Below are positions 16,843 through 24,905 of a stretch of 28,364 nt of DNA, one piece after another. The notes beneath the pieces are model-generated. The model saw nothing but the letters and a program-made list of their open reading frames with translations, searched no databases and was not told where the DNA came from. A program made the position numbers and the translations under genes. Every line of letters begins with the position of its first letter. Position 1 is the stretch's first letter. This DNA comes from Prevotella sp. CAG:1185. Its GTDB lineage: Bacteria > Bacteroidota > Bacteroidia > Bacteroidales > Bacteroidaceae. The DNA lies in contig HF992520.1 in NCBI GenBank assembly GCA_000436695.1, forward strand, positions 1 to 28,364. The letters are read 5' to 3'.

Positions 16843-16905
16843 ATTTTCGTTATCAACTATCGCATATAGCTGTTTTTATATTTTCGTTATCAACTATCGC
16901 ATATA
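16832..16905. repeat. Tandem duplication of a 37-bp unit
   Basis: Two adjacent copies, 16832-16868 and 16869-16905, begin GCTGGTTTTATATTTTCG and GCTGTTTTTATATTTTCG. Both end ATCAACTATCGCATATA. They differ at a single position. The duplication includes part of the 3' arm and T-rich tail of the preceding hairpin and lies upstream of rlmN. Confidence 0.85.
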
Positions 16906-16967
16906 CAAAAGTATTAAATTATAAATAAAAACAAATGCTTAATCATAACTATCTCACTTTTTTTAGC

Positions 16968-16975
16968 TAACTTTG
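16968..16975 (+). promoter_or_regulatory. -7 element of the rlmN operon
   Basis: TAACTTTG matches the consensus exactly and ends 26 nt before the ATG at 17002. A -33 motif is not clear at 19-20 bp. Confidence 0.65.
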
Positions 16976-17001
16976 TCGGCTGTAAACAAAGATTTTTTGA
17001 G

Positions 17002-18039
17002 ATGGAACAAAGCACTACACCGTTATTGGGATTAACACTTCACGAACTTAAAGATGTTGCCAAAGCCCTCGGAATGCCGGCTTTTGCAGGGGCACAGATG
17101 GCTAAATGGCTTTATACTCAGCACGTAAGCTCAATCGACGACATGCTGAACATCTCGAAAGCTAACCGCGAAAAACTGAAACAGCACTACCGCATAGGCT
17201 GCATGCCTCCGTCTGACTGCCAGAAGTCTGTTGACGGAACGATAAAATATCTGTTCCCTACTGAGAGCGGAAAGTTTGTCGAAACGGTATTCATACCCGA
17301 CAAAGACCGCGCCACCCTGTGCGTCTCGTCACAGGTGGGATGCAAGATGAACTGTCTGTTCTGCCAGACAGGCAAACAGGGATTTGAAGGCAGCCTTACG
17401 GCAACTGATATATTGAACCAGATATACTCGCTGCCCGAACGCGACAGACTTACCAACATAGTGTTTATGGGCCAGGGAGAGCCTATGGACAACCTTGACA
17501 ACGTGCTCAGGGCTACCGAGATTCTTACTGCCGACTACGGCTACGCATGGAGCCCCAAGCGCATCACCGTGAGCAGCGTCGGCGTAAAGAACAAGCTGAA
17601 GAGGTTTATCGAGGAGAGCGAATGTCATGTGGCAATAAGCCTCCACTCGCCTATCCACGAGCAGCGCGCAATGCTCATGCCTGCTGAAAAGGGTATGCCT
17701 ATTGCAGATGTCGTTGAACTGCTGCGCAACTACGACTTCAGTCATCAGCGCCGCCTGTCGTTCGAATATATCGTCTTCGGCGGACTCAACGACTCTATGG
17801 TGTATGCCAAGGAGATAATCCGACTGCTCAAAGGACTCGACTGCCGCGTCAACCTCATAAGGTTTCATCAGATTCCTAACGTCGACCTTCACGGAGCCGA
17901 CGACGCTACGATGGAGAAATTGCGCGACTATCTTACGTCTCACGGCGTATTCACAACAATAAGGGCAAGTCGCGGACAGGATATATTTGCTGCCTGCGGA
18001 CTGCTCAGTACGGCAAGAAAGGAGAACCGGGATAAGTGA
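17002..18039 (+). CDS. rlmN: 23S rRNA (adenine(2503)-C2)-methyltransferase
   Basis: This 345-residue radical-SAM enzyme methylates C2 of A2503 in 23S rRNA, and in known homologues also A37 of some tRNAs, affecting translation accuracy. The [4Fe-4S] motif CKMNCLFC has Cys114, Cys118 and Cys121. The SAM-binding GQGEPMDN and the C-terminal methyl-carrying Cys332 in GQDIFAACGLLS are present. The segment ISLHS is typical of RlmN. Length is normal. Its stop codon overlaps the GTG start of the following DUF4837 gene by 4 nt, indicating translational coupling. Confidence 0.97.
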   Translation: MEQSTTPLLGLTLHELKDVAKALGMPAFAGAQMAKWLYTQHVSSIDDMLNISKANREKLKQHYRIGCMPPSDCQKSVDGTIKYLFPTESGKFVETVFIPDKDRATLCVSSQVGCKMNCLFCQTGKQGFEGSLTATDILNQIYSLPERDRLTNIVFMGQGEPMDNLDNVLRATEILTADYGYAWSPKRITVSSVGVKNKLKRFIEESECHVAISLHSPIHEQRAMLMPAEKGMPIADVVELLRNYDFSHQRRLSFEYIVFGGLNDSMVYAKEIIRLLKGLDCRVNLIRFHQIPNVDLHGADDATMEKLRDYLTSHGVFTTIRASRGQDIFAACGLLSTARKENRDK

Positions 18040-19028
18040 CGACCTGCCTGCGGCTATTGTTTCTGACGGCCATCGTGGCCTTATGCTCATGCAGCGACGG
18101 CCCGCAGTCGCTGTTGCCTAAGAGCGGCGGACGGCCTTACGAGGTGCTGCTCGTGGCTTCCGACAGTCGTTGCGCAGCCGTAGTAGACAGCGTTCTGACA
18201 CAGGATATGCCCTCGCTTCCGCAGTCGGAGCCTATGTTCGACGTATCGCAGATAGACAGCACACGCTTCAACCAGACCACACGTCTTGCGCGCTGCATCG
18301 TCATCGTAACTGTAAATCCTACAGTGTTCACGTCGACACGCATCAGATACGAAAAGAACGTATGGGCACGGCCGCAACTTGTTGTTTATGTCAACACGCC
18401 TTCGGCAGCACAGCTCGGCATGTATATGTCAAAGGATGGCAACAGACTTACCGGCCTGCTGACAAGGGCTGAAATAAACACGGCAATATCAGTGTTGCGT
18501 GCCGGAAGCAACCGCAAAGCCGAAGCAAACATTAAGAGTATGTTCGGATGTGATATGCTCATTCCGGCAGACATGAAGTCAAGTAAGAAGGGGCACAACT
18601 TTATATGGCTGTCTGACAACGGAGCCGACCGTATGCGCAGCATCTGTGTCTACTCCTACAGCGGCAGCACTCTCGATGCCAACCGTGCCGTGGCCATGCG
18701 CGACAGTGTAATGAAAGCCAACATACCGGGCGAAACCGACGGCATGTATATGCAGACAACACCAGAAAGCGTAACGGCAGGACTAACTAAGGATAAAGAC
18801 CGCACCGTGATGATAAGCCGCGGACTATGGGAGATGCGCAACGATGCCATGGGCGGACCGTTCGTGTCGCTCTCTACAGTCGACTCAGTCAACAGCCGCG
18901 TAATAGTGGCAGAGGCTTTTGTCTACGCTCCCGGCATAAGCAAGCGCAACCTGCTGCGCAGTGCCGAAGCTGCCTTATACACGCTGAATAACAACAAGGG
19001 TTCACGCGGCAAGAAGAAAAGCAGGTAA
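18036..19028 (+). CDS. DUF4837 family lipoprotein
   Basis: This 330-residue protein begins at a GTG that overlaps the rlmN stop (GTGA). Its signal peptide carries the lipobox LCSC (Cys19), so export and lipidation are expected. The mature sequence (GRPYEVLLVASD, PQSEPMFDVSQIDSTRFNQTTRLARCIVIV, ISRGLWEMRNDAMGGPFVS) matches what I know of DUF4837, a Bacteroidetes-restricted family of unknown function. The conserved-looking GLWEMRNDAMGGPFVS segment lies near 264-279. Placement between rlmN and pdxA, with tight spacing, suggests a housekeeping operon. No function can be assigned. Confidence 0.85.
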   Translation: MTTCLRLLFLTAIVALCSCSDGPQSLLPKSGGRPYEVLLVASDSRCAAVVDSVLTQDMPSLPQSEPMFDVSQIDSTRFNQTTRLARCIVIVTVNPTVFTSTRIRYEKNVWARPQLVVYVNTPSAAQLGMYMSKDGNRLTGLLTRAEINTAISVLRAGSNRKAEANIKSMFGCDMLIPADMKSSKKGHNFIWLSDNGADRMRSICVYSYSGSTLDANRAVAMRDSVMKANIPGETDGMYMQTTPESVTAGLTKDKDRTVMISRGLWEMRNDAMGGPFVSLSTVDSVNSRVIVAEAFVYAPGISKRNLLRSAEAALYTLNNNKGSRGKKKSR

Positions 19029-19084
19029 GCACCTGACACACAATGGTTTTAAGAAAGAAACAGATATAACAAACATATACGAAT

Positions 19085-20302
19085 ATGGAAAACAGAAAAC
19101 TACGCGTTGCAATAACGCACGGAGATACCAACGGCATAGGGTATGAAATAATTTTCAAGACATTCTCTGAGCCGGCCATGCTTGAACTATGCACACCTAT
19201 CATTTACGGCTCACCTAAAGTGGCTGCCTATCATCGCAATGCTCTTGGCATTCAGGGCAACTTCACCATCATCAACTCTGCAGCCGACGCCCACAGCAAC
19301 AAACTCAACCTGCTGACTACGTTCGACGAGGAGGTTAAAGTAGACCTCGGCAAACCGTCTAAAGAGGCGGGAGCAGCATCGCTAAAGGCTCTCGACAGGG
19401 CTATGGCCGACTATAAGGACGGACTCTTCGACGTGCTTGTTACGGCACCTATCAACAAGAACAACATACAGAGCGACGACTTTCACTTCTGCGGTCACAC
19501 CGAATATATTGAGGAACGTGCCGGCGAAGGCAACAAGGCTCTCATGATTATGGTCAACGACATGCTGCGCGTGGCCCTTGTAACCACTCACCTGCCTATC
19601 AGGGACGTGGCATCTGCCATCACTAAAGAGAAAATTGTAGAAAAGGCAACTATATTCTATAACTCGCTCAAACGTGATTTCCGCATATCTAATCCGCGTA
19701 TTGCCATATTGGCACTTAACCCGCACGCCGGTGACGGCGGACTGCTCGGCAAGGAGGAAGAAGATATAATCATACCGGCTATCAACGAGTTGTCTGAAAA
19801 CGGCATACGTGCCTTCGGACCTTATGCTGCCGACGGTTTCTTCGGTCACGAGACTTACACGGCATTCGACGGTGTACTTGCCATGTATCACGACCAGGGC
19901 CTCGCTCCGTTTAAATGTCTCGACCTCGGCAACGGTGTCAACTATACTGCCGGACTGCCCATCGTGCGCACATCGCCCGACCATGGCACTGCTTACGACA
20001 TTGCCGGAAAGAACAAAGCCGACGAGAGTTCTTTCAGAAATGCCATATATCTCGCAATGGACATATTCCGCAACCGTATTGAATACGACGAGCCTCTTGC
20101 CAATCCGCTAAAAAAACTGTATCACGAAAAGCGTGACGACAGCGAAAAGGTGCGTTTCGCCATAAACATCAACAAGCAGAAAGATTCTGACGCTAACGGC
20201 GAGAAAAACGAAAGAGGCGAAAAGAATGAAAAGAGCGATAAAAGCGATAAGAGCGAAAAGGACAACAACAACGCTAACGACAAGAGAACAAAGGATAATT
20301 AA
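19085..20302 (+). CDS. pdxA: 4-hydroxythreonine-4-phosphate dehydrogenase with charged C-terminal tail
   Basis: This 405-residue enzyme of pyridoxal-5'-phosphate synthesis (DXP-dependent route) oxidises 4-phosphohydroxy-L-threonine with NAD+. Motifs are HGDTNGIGYEI at the start, TAPINKNN, GHTEYIEE, LNPHAGDGGLLGKEE, the metal-ligand region MYHDQGLAPFK and SPDHGTAYDIAG. The catalytic core ends near residue 366. About 39 residues of Lys/Glu/Asp/Asn-rich low-complexity sequence follow (20183-20302) with repeated EKSDKSD-like units, making the protein longer than usual. Its substrate pathway uses deoxyxylulose phosphate, the product of Dxs; a Dxs-like gene lies elsewhere in this window. Confidence 0.95.
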   Translation: MENRKLRVAITHGDTNGIGYEIIFKTFSEPAMLELCTPIIYGSPKVAAYHRNALGIQGNFTIINSAADAHSNKLNLLTTFDEEVKVDLGKPSKEAGAASLKALDRAMADYKDGLFDVLVTAPINKNNIQSDDFHFCGHTEYIEERAGEGNKALMIMVNDMLRVALVTTHLPIRDVASAITKEKIVEKATIFYNSLKRDFRISNPRIAILALNPHAGDGGLLGKEEEDIIIPAINELSENGIRAFGPYAADGFFGHETYTAFDGVLAMYHDQGLAPFKCLDLGNGVNYTAGLPIVRTSPDHGTAYDIAGKNKADESSFRNAIYLAMDIFRNRIEYDEPLANPLKKLYHEKRDDSEKVRFAININKQKDSDANGEKNERGEKNEKSDKSDKSEKDNNNANDKRTKDN

Positions 20303-20321
20303 TATTTAAACATACACAAAA

Positions 20322-20355
20322 CCGTCGGGGCTGTGCTGCGGCACTTCCCCGACGG
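20322..20355. terminator. GC-rich hairpin between pdxA and the flippase-like gene
   Basis: CCGTCGGGG (20322-20330) pairs perfectly with CCCCGACGG (20347-20355) around a 16-nt loop that itself contains TGC/GCA. T residues follow only on the minus side. It is likely a terminator or RNA-stability hairpin after pdxA. Confidence 0.6.
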
Positions 20356-20440
20356 CATATAACTTATACTATCGTCAACAGCATCGTAAAATCACACTAA
20401 CACGATGAAAAGCCCCGGCGGGCAACTTAAAACATAAAGC

Positions 20441-21442
20441 ATGAAAAAGAAATATCAGAACGCATTTTTTGTGTTCGGAATTGTTGTGCTCATCATAATG
20501 ATAACACAACTCGACTTTAAACAGGTATGGGACGGATTGCAACACGCAGGCTATTGGTTTTTCGCGGTTGTTGCCCTGTGGGGACTTCTCTACATCATCA
20601 ACACTTCAACATGGTATATCATCATCAGGAGTGGAGCTAAAGAAAAGCCAAACATCAATTTCTGGTGGCTCTATAAGATAACAGTGTCGGGCTTTGCCCT
20701 CAACTATGCCACACCGGGCGGACTTATGGGCGGCGAGCCTTACCGCGTTATGTCTTTGTCGCCAAAGATTGGCACAGAGCGCGCCTCGTCTTCTGTAATT
20801 CTCTATGCCATGACTCACATCTTCAGTCATTTTCTGTTCTGGATGCTGTCCATATTCCTGTTTCTCCTCACTGAGAAAGCAAACGTTGTAACAGGCACCG
20901 TACTTGCTCTCTGCGGCGCGTTCTGTATACTCGGCATCTGGTTCTTTATCAAAGGTTATCAGAAAGGCATGGCAGTAAGGATAATGAATCTCATAAAACA
21001 CATTCCGGGCATAAAGAAACGTTCGCGCAACTTTATCGAAAAGCACAAAGAACAGCTTGACACCATTGACAGTCAGATAGCGGCACTGCACCGTCAGAAC
21101 AAGAAGTCGTTTGTTTCTGCCGTACTCATGGAGCTTAGTTGCCGCTTTCTCTCAGCCTTCGAGATTCTGTTTATTCTCCGCGTGCTGACTCCCGACGTAA
21201 GCTTTGCTCCCTGCGTTCTCATTCTGGCCTTCACCAGTCTGTTTGCCAACCTACTGTTCTTCATTCCCCTTCAGCTTGGCGGCCGTGAGGGCGGTTTTCT
21301 CATGTCCACAGCCAGTCTTGCCATGTCTGCCAGCTCCGGCATCTTCGTTGCCCTAATAGTCCGCATCCGCGAACTCATCTGGACAGCCATCGGCCTGTTA
21401 CTCATAAAGTTAGAAAAGAAGAGTAAAGAAGTGAAAAATTAA
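20441..21442 (+). CDS. Lysylphosphatidylglycerol synthase TM-region / flippase-like membrane protein
   Basis: This 333-residue inner-membrane protein has about eight hydrophobic segments. It resembles the stand-alone membrane part of MprF/AglD (LPG synthase TM region, formerly UPF0104). The conserved stretch FALNYATPGGLMGGEPYRV is at about residues 86-104, and PLQLGGREGGF near 281-291 is also typical. Family members are proposed lipid flippases or lipid-linked transporters, but the substrate here is unknown. No aminoacyl-transferase domain is attached. The final codons (GTGAAAAATTAA) already resemble the downstream repeat. Confidence 0.85.
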   Translation: MKKKYQNAFFVFGIVVLIIMITQLDFKQVWDGLQHAGYWFFAVVALWGLLYIINTSTWYIIIRSGAKEKPNINFWWLYKITVSGFALNYATPGGLMGGEPYRVMSLSPKIGTERASSSVILYAMTHIFSHFLFWMLSIFLFLLTEKANVVTGTVLALCGAFCILGIWFFIKGYQKGMAVRIMNLIKHIPGIKKRSRNFIEKHKEQLDTIDSQIAALHRQNKKSFVSAVLMELSCRFLSAFEILFILRVLTPDVSFAPCVLILAFTSLFANLLFFIPLQLGGREGGFLMSTASLAMSASSGIFVALIVRIRELIWTAIGLLLIKLEKKSKEVKN

Positions 21443-21451
21443 AAGCTAAAA

Positions 21452-21715
21452 GTGAAAAGTGAAAAATCCAAATACCAACGTAGTGCTTGCGACAAGAATC
21501 CACAAGAATATTGAATTTTTCACTTTTCACTCTTCGTTCTTCACTTAAACATACTCTTCACTTTTAACTTTTCACTTAAATAAGTATTACGTTTGCATTC
21601 AACTTTTTCGCTGTGCTCAAGGAGCTACTACTTTAACTCCCCTAACTTCTTTAACTCCTAATGAAAAGCCACAAGACATTTGGATTTTTCACTCTTCACT
21701 CTTCGTTCTTCACTT
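21452..21715. repeat. GTGAAAAGTG / CACTTTTCAC intergenic repeat cluster
   Basis: GTGAAAAGTGAAAAAT (21452-21467) is the perfect inverse of ATTTTTCACTTTTCAC (21515-21530). A 32-bp unit at 21515-21546 recurs at 21684-21715 with one mismatch, both containing CACTCTTCGTTCTTCACTT. More CACTTTTAACTTTTCACTT units lie at about 21559-21577. This region holds no gene, separates the flippase-like gene from the regulator gene and probably ends transcription. Confidence 0.75.
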
Positions 21716-21800
21716 TCTATAGATGCTCTCCCTTGAACAATTATATAACTAAAATTACATTAAAAATACAATGCGTCTGCGTTATATCAAATAAATTATG

Positions 21801-21808
21801 TAACTTTG
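21801..21808 (+). promoter_or_regulatory. -7 element directly before the sigma-54-type regulator gene
   Basis: TAACTTTG is an exact match and ends 8 nt before the ATG at 21817. The transcript would therefore start at or next to the start codon. No -33 TTTG is seen at the standard spacing. Confidence 0.55.
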
Positions 21809-21816
21809 CAAGATAA

Positions 21817-23043
21817 ATGAACACTACTGAACTGCAGAAGGTAAAACAGCGCTATAATATCGTCGGTAACTGCGACGGATTAAACCGCGCCATCGATGTG
21901 GCCCTACAGGTCGCACCGACTGACTTGTCTGTACTTATCATCGGTGAAAGCGGCGTCGGTAAAGAGATTATTCCGCGTATTATTCACGACAACTCTCCCC
22001 GCCGCCGTGAGAAATATTTCGCCATCAACTGCGGATCTATTCCTGAAGGAACGATAGACAGCGAGCTGTTCGGACACGAAAAAGGCTCGTTTACAGGTGC
22101 CATAGGAGAAAGTGAAGGTTACTTCGGCGTTGCAAACAAAGGCACAATATTCCTTGATGAGGTCGGCGAACTGCCAATGGCCACGCAGGCACGTCTGCTC
22201 CGTGTACTCGAAACAGGCGAATACATACGCGTAGGAGGTCAGAAGATAATGAAAACTGACGTCAGAATCGTTGCTGCAACCAACGTCAACATGCGCAAGG
22301 CCATCAGCGAAGGACGCTTCCGCGAAGACCTCTACTACAGGCTCAACACCATACCGATTCAGATTCCGCCGCTGCGCGACCGCGGTGAGGACATTCTCCT
22401 CCTGTTCCGCCTCTTTGCCATGCAGATGGCAGAGAAATATCATCTCCCTAAGATAACACTGTCTGACGAGGCTAAGTCGACAATGCTGAAATACAAATGG
22501 CCGGGCAACGTAAGACAGCTGAAAAACATCACCGAACAGATGTCGGTGCTAAGCCGGGAACGTGAAATCAGCGGCGAGGCTATACACAAGTTCATACCTG
22601 AGGACACTGAGAGCACACAGCTCGCAACGCTCAACACCACGGGCAGCCACTCGTATGAAAGTGAACGTGAGATATTATACAAAATATTATACGAGCTGCG
22701 CGGCAACGTGAGCGACCTGCGCCGCGAAATGAATAATCTGAGAAAACAGCTCGACACGGCGCACAACGCCACAGTAACGCCTGCAGGCACTAACCTGCCC
22801 TCAATAATAGCAGAACAGCCTGCGCCCATACCTCCCACTCCGCGCACATCGCCGACCGTTCAGGACGCCGTGGCAGAGGAGATATCTGAGCCTGAAAGTC
22901 TTAATCTTGAAGACATAGGACGACAGATGGTAGAGAAAGCTCTCGACCGCAACGGAGGCAACCGCAAGAAGGCAGCTCAGGAGCTTGGCATTTCCGACAG
23001 GACACTATACAGAAGAATAAAACAATACGGACTCGACAAATAG
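21817..23043 (+). CDS. Sigma-54-interacting AAA+ transcriptional regulator with Fis-type HTH
   Basis: This 408-residue protein begins almost directly with the AAA+ domain. Walker A GESGVGKE is at 43-50, the sigma-54 contact loop reads GSFTGA (90-95) instead of GAFTGA, and Walker B is IFLDEVGE (111-118). WPGNVRQLKN and a linker rich in Pro/Thr follow. A C-terminal Fis-type helix-turn-helix (NGGNRKKAAQELGISDRTLYRRI) spans about 378-400. There is no N-terminal receiver or sensor domain, so activity may be set by partner proteins or by level. The predicted near-leaderless transcript is unusual. It heads the run lptE, TPR-like gene, secG, suggesting a link with envelope biogenesis. Its targets are unknown. 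Confidence 0.9.
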   Translation: MNTTELQKVKQRYNIVGNCDGLNRAIDVALQVAPTDLSVLIIGESGVGKEIIPRIIHDNSPRRREKYFAINCGSIPEGTIDSELFGHEKGSFTGAIGESEGYFGVANKGTIFLDEVGELPMATQARLLRVLETGEYIRVGGQKIMKTDVRIVAATNVNMRKAISEGRFREDLYYRLNTIPIQIPPLRDRGEDILLLFRLFAMQMAEKYHLPKITLSDEAKSTMLKYKWPGNVRQLKNITEQMSVLSREREISGEAIHKFIPEDTESTQLATLNTTGSHSYESEREILYKILYELRGNVSDLRREMNNLRKQLDTAHNATVTPAGTNLPSIIAEQPAPIPPTPRTSPTVQDAVAEEISEPESLNLEDIGRQMVEKALDRNGGNRKKAAQELGISDRTLYRRIKQYGLDK

Positions 23044-23103
23044 AAAAGTCTATATATATTAATGTGGAATAAACGACGCATACAAAGCGGCAACAAACAA
23101 CTT

Positions 23104-23619
23104 ATGCGAATCAATCAGATAAAGACAGCTATACTCACCGTCATGATGCTCTTGCTGGTGTCATGCAGCGTGTCATATAAGTTCAATGGAGCGAGTATCG
23201 ACTACACCAAGACCAAGACCATCCAGATAGCCGACTTCCCCATCCGTTCAAGCTATGTATGGGCCCCCATGGCAAGTATCTTCAACAATCAGCTTAAAGA
23301 TATGTTCGCCAACCACACGCGACTCATACAGGTTAAGCGCAACGGCGACATGAAGATTGAGGGTGAGATAACACAGTATTCTCAGCGCAACAAGGCCGTA
23401 ACGGCTGAAGGAACGTCTGCACAGGCTGAACTGTCTATGACCGTGAACGTGAGATTCACCAACAACGCCAACCATAACGAGGACTTCGAGCGACAGTTCA
23501 CCGCCACTTCCACATTCGAGACCACACAGTCGCTCAACTCCGTTCAGGAGGAACTTGTAACACAAATGGTTGAAGACATCACAGACCAGATCTTCAACGC
23601 AACCGTAGCAAACTGGTAA
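23104..23619 (+). CDS. lptE: LptE-family LPS-assembly lipoprotein
   Basis: The protein has 171 residues from ATG 23104, where a clean lipoprotein signal peptide ends at the lipobox LVSC (Cys21). An upstream in-frame ATG at 23062 would add 14 polar residues and spoil the signal, so I reject it. The mature start SVSYKFNGASIDYTKTKTIQIADFPIR and the segments RLIQVKRNGDMKIEGEIT and TFETTQSLNSVQEELV are typical of the Bacteroidetes LptE family. LptE forms the plug of the outer-membrane LptD translocon that inserts lipopolysaccharide. The gene follows the regulator by 60 bp and precedes the TPR-like gene by 8 bp, so co-transcription is likely. Confidence 0.88.
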   Translation: MRINQIKTAILTVMMLLLVSCSVSYKFNGASIDYTKTKTIQIADFPIRSSYVWAPMASIFNNQLKDMFANHTRLIQVKRNGDMKIEGEITQYSQRNKAVTAEGTSAQAELSMTVNVRFTNNANHNEDFERQFTATSTFETTQSLNSVQEELVTQMVEDITDQIFNATVANW

Positions 23620-23627
23620 AAAGAATT

Positions 23628-24395
23628 ATGAACATCAACCTCGAGCAGCTTATCAAACATCCGGAACTTATGGACAAGGAAACGCTTTACGACCTGCGTT
23701 CCCTCCTTGCCCTGTATCCCTATTACCAGCCTGCCCGTCTGCTGCTGCTTCAGAATCTGTACATTCTACACGACCCGTCGTTCGACGAGGAGCTGCGCCG
23801 CTCTGCCGCCTATATCACCGACCGCAAAGTGGTTTTCAATCTCGTTGAAGCGGCTCACTATAAACTGCGCTCTGCAAATCAGCAAAAGGACACTGAAAAG
23901 ACCAGACAGCAGGGCACCGAGGGCAGCAACAGGACTATATCTCTCATCGAACAGTTTCTCGACACCATTCCCGACGACAAGAAGGAAGAAGACAGCAAGG
24001 AGCGCAAGAAGAAGCGCAGACCTACTCCTGCCGATGCAGCCATCGACTATGTGGCTTATCTTCTTGACACTGAAGGTGACGCCGACGAGACCAAGGAAAA
24101 GCCCGCAATGAAGGGACAGGATCTTATCGACAACTTCATCAACAACGAGAACGGAAAAATAGAACTCAAGGACGAACCTGAGTATGTGCCTGAAATAGAG
24201 GACAATGACAAAAAAGAGGGTGATGAGAACTATTTTACAGAGACTTTGGCCCAAATTTATATAAAACAGGGCCGATATTCTAAGGCTTTGGAAATTATTA
24301 AGCGTTTAAATTTGAATTATCCAAAAAAAAATGCTTACTTTGCAGACCAAATCCGATTTTTGGAAAAACTGATAATAAATAATAAATATAAATAA
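23628..24395 (+). CDS. TPR-like protein of unknown function between lptE and secG
   Basis: This 255-residue protein has no signal peptide. Its N-terminal part is helical (LIKHPELMDKETLYDLRSLLALYPYYQPARLL). A charged linker with KKEEDSKERKKKRRPTPADA lies near 116-138. The C-terminal TPR-like unit (TLAQIYIKQGRYSKALEIIKRLNLNYPKKNAYFADQI) spans about 204-240. The family seems confined to Bacteroidetes; I know no function. It starts 8 bp after lptE and ends 6 bp before secG, so it should be co-expressed with envelope and export proteins. The end of the gene is AT-rich. Confidence 0.7.
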   Translation: MNINLEQLIKHPELMDKETLYDLRSLLALYPYYQPARLLLLQNLYILHDPSFDEELRRSAAYITDRKVVFNLVEAAHYKLRSANQQKDTEKTRQQGTEGSNRTISLIEQFLDTIPDDKKEEDSKERKKKRRPTPADAAIDYVAYLLDTEGDADETKEKPAMKGQDLIDNFINNENGKIELKDEPEYVPEIEDNDKKEGDENYFTETLAQIYIKQGRYSKALEIIKRLNLNYPKKNAYFADQIRFLEKLIINNKYK

Positions 24396-24401
24396 AAGAA
24401 A

Positions 24402-24815
24402 ATGTATACATTATTCGTAATCTTAATCGTGCTGGCAGCACTGCTCATGATAGGCATTGTGCTGATCCAGGAGTCTAAAGGAGGAGGACTTGCGTCAAAC
24501 TTCTCATCATCAAACCAGATCATGGGTGTGCGCAAGACCACTGACTTCGTTGAGAAGACAACATGGGGACTTGCAATAGCCATGGTTGTTTTCAGCGTAA
24601 TCTGCGCTTATGTTGCTCCTAAGGCAACAACATCTGAGAGCGTTATCGAGAAAGCTGCAACTGAACAGCAGCAGACTAACCCGACGAACCTCCCGGGATT
24701 CGGTGCTAGCCAGACTCAGAAGGCTGCTCCGGCTAAGGCAGGCAACGATGCTCAGAATGCTGCACCTAAAGCAGCTCCTGCAGCTCCAAAAGCTCCTAAA
24801 ACACCGGCAAATTAA
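24402..24815 (+). CDS. secG: Preprotein translocase subunit SecG
   Basis: This 137-residue membrane protein is part of the SecYEG channel. Two hydrophobic helices flank the diagnostic IQESKGGGLASNFSSSNQIMGVRKTTDF loop (about 23-50), which is the SecG signature. After the second helix (about 55-72) comes an Ala/Lys/Pro-rich tail of about 60 residues, common in Bacteroidetes SecG and probably disordered. It is the last gene of the operon. A long hairpin that also carries the tRNA promoter follows 15 bp after its stop codon. Confidence 0.95.
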   Translation: MYTLFVILIVLAALLMIGIVLIQESKGGGLASNFSSSNQIMGVRKTTDFVEKTTWGLAIAMVVFSVICAYVAPKATTSESVIEKAATEQQQTNPTNLPGFGASQTQKAAPAKAGNDAQNAAPKAAPAAPKAPKTPAN

Positions 24816-24830
24816 AAAAAATGCAAAAAA

Positions 24831-24874
24831 GTACGGAATTTATTTGGTAGTTTCAAATAAATCCCGTACCTTTG
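24831..24874 (+). promoter_or_regulatory. tRNA-His promoter embedded in a long inverted repeat (also likely secG terminator)
   Basis: TTTG (24843-24846), 20 bp and TACCTTTG (24867-24874) form a consensus promoter. GTACGG-A-ATTTATTTG (24831-24846) pairs with CAAATAAAT-C-CCGTAC (24854-24869), two 16-base arms with one mismatch around a 7-nt loop. The -33 box is the end of the left arm and the -7 box begins in the right arm. The RNA hairpin could terminate secG transcripts while the DNA starts the tRNA. Confidence 0.7.
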
Positions 24875-24905
24875 CACTCGCTTTGAAACACTAAGCAACC
24901 AACAT

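Noticed and set aside
17329..18090. 253-codon minus-strand frame
   Set aside because: It lies opposite rlmN, whose radical-SAM motifs are unmistakable; it is a codon-bias shadow.
19382..19984. 200-codon minus-strand frame
   Set aside because: It is antisense to the conserved core of pdxA, with no independent signals.
21904..22443. 179-codon minus-strand frame
   Set aside because: It is antisense to the AAA+ domain of the regulator.
23062..23103. Upstream start for lptE
   Set aside because: It would place polar residues before the lipoprotein signal; ATG 23104 gives a canonical signal of normal length.
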